Below are positions 55,610 to 64,000 of a stretch of DNA of 64,000 nucleotides, piece by piece (position 1 is the first letter of the stretch; every line of letters starts with the position of its first letter). Source of the DNA: Macrothele yani (taxonomy: Eukaryota > Arthropoda > Arachnida > Araneae > Macrothelidae); contig CM077005.1 of assembly GCA_039090855.1 (NCBI GenBank), forward strand, positions 17,461,921-17,525,920, given 5' to 3'. The notes under the pieces were generated by a model. That model worked only from the letters and a program-made list of their open reading frames with translations, searched no databases and was not told the origin of the DNA. The position numbers and the translations under genes were made by a program.

Positions 55610-56515
55610 AGGACCGGGCACGGTATCGAAGAGAAATCGACCAACTTGCAGACAAGTGGCTACGAACTATTGAAAATGATGATTTGTAGGACAAACACGG
55701 TATCGAAGAGGAATCCACCAACTTTCCGCAGATCACCTATTGAAAAATGATAGTTCAAGCCTGGTATCGGAGAGGAATTGACTGATTTGTCGGTAGATGC
55801 CTACGAACTATCGAAAATGGCGGCTTGTACGACAAGCACGGTGTCGAATAGGAATTGACCGATTTGTCGGCAGATGCCTACTAATGATCGAAAATGATGG
55901 CTTGTAGGACAAGCACGGTGTCGAATAGGAATTGACCGATTTATCGGCAGATGCCTATTAATGATCGAAAATGAAGGCTTGTACGAAAAGCACGGTATCG
56001 AATAGGAATTGACCGATTTATCGGCAGATGCCTACTAATGATGAAAATGAAGGCTTGTATGACAAGCACGGTATCGAATAGGAATTGGCCGATTTATTGG
56101 CAGATGCCTACTAATGATCGAAAATGAAGGCTTGTACGAAAAGCACGGTATCGAATAGGAATTGACCGACTTATCGGCAGATGCCTACTAATGATCGAAA
56201 ATGAAGGCTTGTATGACAAGCACGGTATCGAATAGGAATTGGCCGATTTATTGGCAGATGCCTACTAATGATCGAAAATGAAGGCTTGTACGACAAGCAC
56301 GGTATCGAATAGGAATTGACCGATTTATCGGCAGATGCCTACTAATGATCGAAAATGATGGCTTGTAGGACAAGCACGGTGTCGAATAGGAATCGACCAA
56401 CTTGTCGACAGATCGCTACGATGATGATGATTTGCTGGACAAGCATTATTTCAAAAAGAAATTGACCAACTGACCTACAGATCACTAGGACCTGTTGAAA
56501 TGATGGTTTCTAGTT
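55610..56515. repeat. ~77-bp tandem repeat with dimeric higher-order structure
   Basis: Unit gatcgaaaatgaaggcttgt acgacaagcacggtatcgaa taggaattgaccgatttatc ggcagatgcctactaat. In the centre, two variants alternate: acgaaaagcac with ccgatttatcgg and tatgacaagcac with ggccgatttattgg, giving a dimer of about 154 bp. Edge units are much more diverged. It ends about 300 bp upstream of the RUNX exon. Confidence 0.92.
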
Positions 56516-56948
<433 letters not shown>

Positions 56949-57059
56949 TAATTTTTTTGTACTTAATTTGTGGCAGTGTATTTATTAGTGCAAATTCAAC
57001 GGGCTTGGTTTAATCACTCGTTATTTTGCTTTACAGATTTATTAGAGTGTATAATCATC

Positions 57060-57735
57060 ATTACAGCGATAAAAAATAATGGAGATTATTTAATTCGCTT
57101 TCGTTTTGCTGACGACATAGTCATTTTTCAAGTACCATTTTAGACATGCAGAGTATGGTCCACGAATTTTCTGACTAGAGTAAAGAAATTGGCTTGAAAA
57201 TGAACTTACAGAAAACAAAACTGGTGCTTTTTCAGAACTGAAGATTTAGCGATTGATGGGGCAATTTTAAAGTAACTGATGTCGACATTTACCTTGGATA
57301 ACAGATGTAAAGGAAGGGACATATCGAAGACGAAGTTGATTGGCGTATAAAACTTGATTGAAGAGCATTTGGAAGAAAGAGTACAATAAGAAAAGTGTTT
57401 GGTCAATGTATCCTTCCAGTTCTTAATTACAGATCAGAGAAGGCGACGTTACCTGAAAGAGAATTTTAAGAGAACTTATGAAAAAAGCTCGGAGGAGATG
57501 CATACTTGGCATAACTAAGAAGGGTAGGAAGAGGAACTTGTGGGTCAGGAAAATGACACGAGTTGATGGCATCATAATCAAAGTATTATAAAATCGTTGA
57601 AATGGCAATGTGCTGGACATGTTACTACAACTGAGGTATTAGACTGGATTCCAAAAGACTGATTCCAAAAAAAAAAAAACGACCATGCGGGAGATAGGTG
57701 GGTGTAATTTCAAACCATTTACAAATGACATGGAG
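57060..57735 (+). pseudogene. RTE-like reverse transcriptase remnant
   Basis: Pieces in order: YLIRFRFADDIVIFQ (RT motif C, FADD intact), MQSMVHEFSD, KEIGLKMNLQKTK, DVDIYLG, KGHIEDEVDWRIKL, AFGRKSTIRKVF and RRRCILGI-like, KRNLWVRKMTRVDGIII. This is the RTE order from motif C to the post-RT region. Stops and frame breaks throughout. It lies in the intron just after the RUNX exon. Confidence 0.82.
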
Positions 57736-57881
57736 AAGTATCTAAATATTTGATGAATATCCAATATTCATACCATACTATTTCTGTTCAGTCATTTTAC
57801 TATCGATCTAAAATTAGGCCTTGGCAGGTGGTAATCTTGCGGAAATATTGACACAAAAGATCCTTATAGACATTGTAATTA

Positions 57882-59311
57882 CACTGGCGGAAAGTAAAAA
57901 CAAGAACACCAAGAAGGAATTGGCGGACGATCATGAAATTTACATATGTTAATGGGGTCGAGATTACGTAGGTGTGATATTAATTTCGGGACCAACCGGT
58001 GAGCGCTTACGCCACAGCACGGCATAATATGCAAATTATCGTTGGAGGAATTAAGGAGTACGGCGAAGTGAATGTAATCAGTCGTCAGCGTATGAACACG
58101 TACGAAGACCCTGAAGAAGCTGCAATGCCTGGACATGGAAGACGTGTAAGATTTCAGCAGTTATCGGACTTTGAGCGAGGTCGTCTAGTCGGACTCCGCG
58201 AGGCCGGGTGGTCGTATCCTCGTATTTCGGAGCGAATTGGACGGGAAGTATCGGTGGTGGTACGATGGTGGCGTAGATGGTCCAAGGAACATTCCCACAC
58301 GAGAAGACGTGGAACCGGGAGTCACAGGCGGACTGATGAGCGGACCGATCGACGCATAAGAAGAGCGGCGTTGTCAAGCAGAACATCCACTGCGACGCAA
58401 ATCCGAGCTGCCGTTGCACCTGAGGTGACTGTGCGAACAATCCGCAACCGTCTACTGGATGCAGGACTACGTGCACGTGTGCCTTTGGCATGTGTACCTC
58501 TGACTCCAGCCCACCGTTAGGATCGGCTGCAGTGGTGTCGCCAACGTCTGCACTGGAGAACGCAATGGCGATCTGTCGTGTTCAGCGATGAAAGCAGATT
58601 CTGCTTGGGAGCCTCCGGTGGCCGTATGCGTGTTCGCAGACGCACAGGGGAGCGTCTCCACCCTTCTTGCATCCGCCAGCGACACACAGGGTCCACACCT
58701 GGTCTCCTGGTGTGGGGAGCGATCAGCTATCACTCCCGCACACAACTAGTGTTTTTACCAGGTACGTTAAACAGCACCTCCTACATCAACAACATCATTC
58801 AGCCCGTTGTTGTGCCATTTGTAAGGTCGGTCCATCGTGGTGTTTTCTAGCAAGATAACGCACGCACACACACGGCACGTGCAACGCAACATGCACTTCA
58901 AGGTGTGAGACAACTTCCATGGCCTGCACGTTCACCGGATTTGTCCCCCATTGAGCACGTGTGGGATTTTATGGGACAACGACTTATCCGGTCTCCACGG
59001 CTAGCCACGACCATCCCCGATTTACGCGTCCAGGTTGAGGATGCTTTGAACTCAATACCCCAAACTTACATCCAACATCTGTACGACAGACTCCATGCCA
59101 GAATTGCACAGTGTGACGCAGTTCATGGAGGTTCAATCTCGTACTAACCATGTGACATGGAAATGTTATTTTTCAGTTTACCAGCAAATACAGCTGTATT
59201 TTGCCATAATGTTTTGATTACGTTATCCTCTGTATTCCGTTATTGTGCTGTTAAATTTCGTTGGTATCAGACGCCTCCTTCTTGGTGTTCTTTTTTCACT
59301 TTCCGCCAGTG
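57882..59311 (+). mobile_element. Tc1-like DNA transposon, complete copy 2
   Basis: 1430 bp from cactggcggaaagtaaaaac to ttttttcactttccgccagtg, inverted ends bordered by TA (57880-57881 and 59312-59313). Highly similar to 23054-24950. Confidence 0.95.
58125..59147 (+). pseudogene. Tc1-like transposase with two in-frame TAG codons
   Basis: 341 codons in one frame from MPGHGRRVRFQQLSDFERG to VHGGSISY. HTH1 (DFERGRLVGLREAGWSYPRI), HTH2 and linker (RRRGTGSHRR, TVRTIRNRLLDAGLRA), FSDESRF (D1), GLLVWGAISYHSRTQ, QDNARTHTA (D2), SPDLSPIEHVWDFMGQRL (E). The DDE residues are intact. Two TAG stops, after LTPAHR (58518-58520) and after RSVHRGVF (58848-58850), are the visible defects; both sit where copy 1 has CAG, so simple C-to-T changes explain them. 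Copy 2 was therefore active or nearly so in the recent past. Confidence 0.95.
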
Positions 59312-59414
59312 TAGTATTACGAGATACCTCTTACCTTACTTTGATGCCTCCAACCTTGATGTATAGCTTCAATATAAATCGCCGTTAGCTTCTGATATTT
59401 AAGATTAAAGAGTA

Positions 59415-60427
59415 GAATCGTGGCCAGTAGTCCTGCAACAGCAGACTTAAGAAAGTCAAATTTTTGATGTTTGAGTCAACTTATACAGAGTAATGGTAAA
59501 AGTCAAGAATACATATTATACATCATTTTAATGGAAATTTTATGCTGAATTCAAATATTTTTACAGAATGTTATTACCAGTAATAGAAGTGAAGTTACAA
59601 GCAAAAGTACAGTGTCTAGTCATAAAAAGCAACAAATAGTGCAATTTGTGAAATTAGTGTACAATACATTTAACGTAAAATTACTGTACAGTACATTACT
59701 GACACTTGCAGGAAACTTGAAATAACTTACCAACAAACAAAGTACGCTTTAATATTTAATTGGATAACCACGGTTACTTAGTAACAAAGTGGAACTAATG
59801 AGCTTCTCTAGTTGTCCATTGGTGATAACACGGTGCCATACGGCCCTTACAGACTCAATTAAAGACTTTAATTAAGTCTTTAAGGGTCGTATGGAACGGT
59901 GTTATCAATTAAAGACTTTAATTAAGTACAGCGTCTAGTCATAAAAAGCAACAAATAGTTGATTAAAGACTTTAATTGTCTGTAAGGGTCATACGGTATC
60001 GTGTTATAACCGATGGACAACTAGAGAAACTCATTAGTCCTATGCCAAGAAGGTGCACTTCGTTACTAAGCAACCGTGGTTGTCCAATTAAATATTAAAG
60101 CGTATTTTGCTTGTTGGACAGTTATTTCAAGTGTCCTGCAAGTGTCAATAATGTACTGTACAGTAATTTTACGTTAAATGCATTATACACTAATTTCACA
60201 AATTCCACTATTTGTTGCTTTTTATGACTATACGCTGTATTTTTGCTTGTAACTTCACTTCTACTACTGGTAATAACATTCTCTAAGAATATTTGAATTC
60301 AGCATAAAATTTCCTTTGAAATGATGTATAATATGTATTCTTGACTTTACCATTACGCTGTGTAAGTTCAAGCATCAAAAATTTGACTTTCTCTCTACGG
60401 GTGCAGGACTTTTGGCCACGATTGTAG
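59415..60427. mobile_element. Long-arm foldback element
   Basis: About 1.0 kb. Arms 59415-59880 and about 59965-60427 are reverse complements (aatcgtggcca at the tips; ttacgtaaaattactgtaca and gcaacaaata blocks), clearly related but diverged. GTAG occurs at both outer edges. The centre has short attaaagactttaatt repeats. No frame of note. Confidence 0.85.
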
Positions 60428-60469
60428 TTTTATAACCACGTATTAGGTTACAAGTTACTCAGTTGACTT

Positions 60470-60575
60470 GGTCAATATCTTATGACATAGAGAAGACTGG
60501 CTCAAGACAGAAAGTTGGAGAGAAAAACTCGGGGAGCCATTCATTCAGCAGTGGATTGATAATGATGGTGATTTT
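60470..60575 (+). pseudogene. RTE-like retrotransposon 3' terminal fragment
   Basis: DWLKTESWREKLGEPFIQQW then IDNDG is the last part of RTE ORFs. Only this tail is left, next to the foldback. Confidence 0.6.
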
Positions 60576-62009
60576 AATCATCCCATCTCTCTTGAAGTTG
60601 TACATCATTGTTTGTTTCCTCGTATTACAAATAAAATCCATGAATAATGAACAGAGCTTCCTCTAGAGTTAAAAGGGTGTCTCCGTTGGATGATTACCAT
60701 CATAAAAAGAATGATCCATCTACTTATGAACCAGTATTAAATTGTATGTGTTTTGATGTAAAGTTTACTATATAATGAATAGATCTCTATAGTGACCTTA
60801 AGATTTTTGCATAATTTATATAAGGTTTGACAATAGGCCTTCTGCTTCTGGAGTTTCGTGTCTAGAGAATGTTCTGAATAAACTGAATTAACCTTTTGTG
60901 CAACAAAAGCACCACAAATTCTTTTGATATGTAACAGAAACTGTACTCAAGGCTAATGTGTTAATACAGTAAGCCTATACACAGGTAAGTTTCATGAAAT
61001 TTAGCTTCTGGTATTTAAGAGTAAAATAGTATGGTTCGTGTCACAAAAGTTTCGCCAACAATTTGGAAACATTGTCTCTGTGTTTGTGCATAAAACTCTG
61101 ATTACGAAATAATTCCTCTACTAACATGGAAAGAATAACGCTTCAATTTCCGCCCAAAGCTTCTGCACGAGTAATTAAATTGAAGCCTGCATAGATTGCT
61201 CTTAAATAATTTACACTGAAGCGATTATTAATTCCATCGCGGTACTTGCAAGGCGAGAAATGATCAGCAATTTTAAAGATCTTTATTCTTACAAGTGCTC
61301 TAAGTATTGTTCAAAAGCTTACTAATTTCAGTCACCTATTATGAAAGTGGTGTTATCTTCATTGGATTTAAAAAAATATGGAAGAAGGTTCATTTTCGGT
61401 CATTCCTTTAAAAAATAGGCTCATTTGAACTTCACCTGCCACAGCGTTTTTTCCTGTTCATCAAATACGTTGTGGGGTCCATTTTAAAACACCTGTGTAG
61501 CGTTGACGTCATTATACGTCTGGTCTGGACAGACTCCTCAGAGATTTTTTTTTTTAATATAGAAACAAGAAGCGAGATTTGGACTGTAAGATTGTATATG
61601 CATATTGCTTTCCGGGTGCATGTGCATACACTTTGTCCGTTTAGAGTACCTTCTGGTTTCACAGACTGTTATTGTGCGTAAAAGAATGTACTGCTCGCCT
61701 TACATACACATTAATAAGCCATAACATTATAACACGGACGCACACGGTGATCCGTTGCGGTAGGGATAATTTAAAAATGCTGTGGTATAGCTTGTAGCTG
61801 ATATAATAAGTCAATATTTGGCAGAAATTACCTTTATGAATGGGAGTTTGTCTAGGGCTCTAAGACCCCCTTTGCGGGCTCGGTAGAGTTCATACCGGGT
61901 GTTCAATTCTTTACATGTGTTTTTCTAACACATGCGGAATGATTTGTGCGGACGCTGCAGTACGGAGGTCAAATTCTGCTCCTAGGCAGAGGGAAGATGG
62001 GAATTTGCC
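60576..62009. other. Probable unique intron DNA
   Basis: No repeat from elsewhere in the window is recognised. 61140-61330 has balanced composition and could be a conserved noncoding element; this is only an impression. Confidence 0.4.
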
Positions 62010-62234
62010 GCCCCTGTGGCGCAGTGGTCTAAGCGATGGCATCTGATCATTCGTCCGAAAGGGGTCCGGGTTGGAATCCCGGTGAGGCATGGTTTGTCTT
62101 ACGACACTGGCTCCGTCTCTCTTCCCTGGAACCAGTTGCCCTAAATTAGGGAAGGGCGACTCTTATAGCCGATTGAGTTGCTCACGGTTGTCGTTAAACC
62201 TCCAATCAAAAAAAAAAAAAAAAAAAAAAAAAAG
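62010..62234 (+). mobile_element. tRNA-derived SINE, family S1, copy 12
   Basis: Head A box GTGGCGCAGTGGTCTAAGCG, B box GGGTTGGAATCCC (one change), tail and poly-A. AAGATGGGAATT before and AAGATGGGAGTT after form the target duplication. Confidence 0.92.
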
Positions 62235-62239
62235 ATGGG

Positions 62240-63267
62240 AGTTCCATGCGCTGTAGTCAGTGCGCAGGCGCCATAACTGCGAGTACAGAGGGGAGTTTGA
62301 TGTGCTGTAGTCAGTGCTCACGCGCATTCTATGCATTCTTAGAAGATGGGCTAGAGCGCACCCTACCGTGCACCCAGTTTAGGATGTCCCATTTTTCAAT
62401 TTTTTAACTTGAAATGTAATCTGGACTTTACCAAGAAATATTGAGTCTCGGTTTTTTCATCGTGTACCCCTAACGTTCCCCTATAGGATGTGTTGTTTGT
62501 TTCACCGTAGAAAGGCTATCAAAATAGCATCCTCATGGAAATTCACAGTTGTTCTCCACTTTTCCAAATCCTTATTTTAGACTTTTTTTTCATCTTACTA
62601 TGGCTGGAGGTGAATGAGGAGGGTCCATAGGAATTCATTGAGGGAGGTCATTAGTAATTTCTCCGAGGTTTGTTTGTGCTACTAAGTAAGGGATTCCAAC
62701 ACAGAAAGTCGAGTCTAAAGTCTAAAGCCATACCAGCGCTCTTAAACCTGCTCCGGGGTAGTAAGGAAGCAGAACGTGGCTAAGACTGCTTTGGAAAAGA
62801 CGAGTGTAAGACAAGGCTGCTGGCTTGAAGGAAGGGAGTTACGGAGGGTAAGGTAATATGTCTGCTTGTCTTTATTTCTCCTCAACCCTAATTAACGAAA
62901 ACATTTAGTTTCAGATCCTTCTCCTATACGCATAAAATTTTCTTTTCATCAGTGGGCGGTGCTAGTGGAAGTGTGTCATACTAGAGCATACCTGTCAAGT
63001 TTTACGGTTTACCCGTGAAATTTACGGAAATTGTACTTGTTTTGCGGTTATTTTACGGAGCGACATATCTTACGGATTTTTTTCCCCAAAGTACAGCGGT
63101 GTTTTGTTTCTTCGCATACCACTCCACTACAGAACTTGGAGAGAGAGAAAACATGAGCAAAAAATTGTGCACAGACTTGCCATTTTTTTCATACAGCATT
63201 GTAATTCAGAAATGAAGCATCAAAGGAAACGGGTCAAAACTGGGTCAGAAAATTTCGAAAAAAAACC
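62240..63267. other. No recognisable gene
   Basis: gctgtagtcagtgc occurs twice at 62262 and 62307 in a short duplication. Near 63000-63090 there are acgg-rich phrases shared with the region after 63380, part of the same broken repeat as the hairpin. Confidence 0.4.
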
Positions 63268-63380
63268 GTAAAACTTGGCACGTGTGAAAAAGTATCTTAT
63301 AGACATCGGAAATGAAAAAAAAAAAAAAAGTTTCATTTCCGGTGTCTATAAGATACTTTTTCGCACGTGCCAAGTTTTAC
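63268..63380. repeat. ~50-bp-arm hairpin with poly-A loop
   Basis: gtaaaacttggcacgtg-gaaaaagtatctt and its reverse complement flank an A-rich loop. Two differences in the arms. Likely a short inverted duplication. Confidence 0.9.
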
Positions 63381-63667
63381 GCTTTAAACGGAACGACATA
63401 TTTTGCGGATTTTTTTTTTCCAAATAGATCAGTGACACTCAATCACACACCTTCTTTACCTTTACATGTTTTCGAAGAGAGAATGATTTTCCCAAGGGAC
63501 TGTGGTACCTGCATGTTTCTGATTTCCCTGATCATAATTTCATCCAAACCTCTCGGATCTGATCCAATTTGAAGAGAGACGGAAATAAACTTTGTAAGAT
63601 TAAGATTGGCGGTTACAACAAAAACAAAAGAAAAAAACAAACAGAAGAAATTGCTTTTTATAAATGT

Positions 63668-63855
63668 TTTTTATTTATTTATTGGAGGTTTGACGAACAC
63701 CTTGAGCAACTCAATGGGCTGTAAGCAGTCGCCCGTCCCTAATTTAGCGACACTGATTCCAGGGAAGGGAGAAAACCAATGCCATAAGACATGGGATTCG
63801 AACCCAGACCCATCTCGGACGAATGGTCATAAACCAGCGCTTAGTCCAGTGCGCT
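63668..63855 (-). mobile_element. tRNA-derived SINE, family S1, copy 13
   Basis: Minus strand copy lacking part of the linker after the B box (atgccataagacatgggattcg). B box GGGTTCGAATCCC present; head diverged. Confidence 0.85.
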
Positions 63856-64000
63856 GTTTTTTAGCATGCTGACAAAAAATTTCAGAACCACTTGTACCTT
63901 AAAGTCACTGCAATATATCGCTTATGGCTATAGCTTCGCAGTTTCAAACTAATGACTATTTCGATAGCATTTTAATCGTTATAAGCGAGAAATATCTTAC

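Overview
This window is eukaryotic, repeat-dominated DNA. Most of it appears to be intron of a RUNX (Runt-domain) transcription factor gene on the + strand. The only convincing host coding sequence is one 105-nt exon (56821-56925). It encodes the C-terminal end of the Runt domain and has consensus splice sites on both sides. Its residues look lozenge/arthropod-like, and several transposase remnants belong to families common in arthropods. An arthropod with a large genome is the best guess, but other invertebrates cannot be excluded. No bacterial operon, CRISPR array, rRNA gene or intact protein-coding host gene was seen.

Layout. 1-6 kb: a GC-rich-ended DNA element (982-2038) with a SINE inside it. 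Next is a hAT-like composite (3097-5285) holding an IS630/mariner-type deletion derivative and a 15-copy 42-bp array, then mariner and non-LTR remnants. 6.5-11 kb: tRNA-derived SINEs, including one insertion with four tandem tRNA-like heads, an RT remnant and a 172-bp array. 12-20 kb: an inverted pair of tRNA-like repeats, then ~200-bp and ~100-bp arrays, a low-repeat stretch and a GA-rich tract. 20.6-25 kb: non-LTR and mariner remnants and a Tc1-like element interrupted by a small LTR element. 26-31 kb: tRNA-like repeats, a long-TIR foldback, a TTAA-flanked MITE and a 145-bp array. 31.1-35.7 kb: a Penelope-like reverse transcriptase inside two 1831-bp inverted arms. 37-42.3 kb: a second small LTR element, an RT pseudogene and a Tc1-like element with another nested small LTR element. 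43-50 kb: transposase fragments, a second copy of the GC-rich-ended element, SINEs and foldbacks. 50-57 kb: a tandem duplication, 41-bp and 77-bp arrays and the RUNX exon. 57-64 kb: an RT pseudogene, a complete but stop-containing Tc1-like element, a large foldback and more SINEs.

The most unusual observation is a set of three miniature LTR retrotransposons (24084-24670, 40609-41103, 37191-37674). Each has LTRs of about 150-180 bp, a 12-nt primer-binding site TGGCGCCCGAAC next to the LTR, a purine tract and no coding capacity. Each LTR carries a tRNA-like sequence with A and B boxes. The arrangement parallels the plant Cassandra TRIMs, which carry 5S rRNA in their LTRs, but here the passenger is a tRNA. 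Second is the Penelope-like element, which looks like two 5'-truncated copies joined head to head between (TA)n tracts. None of the mobile-element genes appears intact. All coordinates and identities come from reading the sequence; no search was run.
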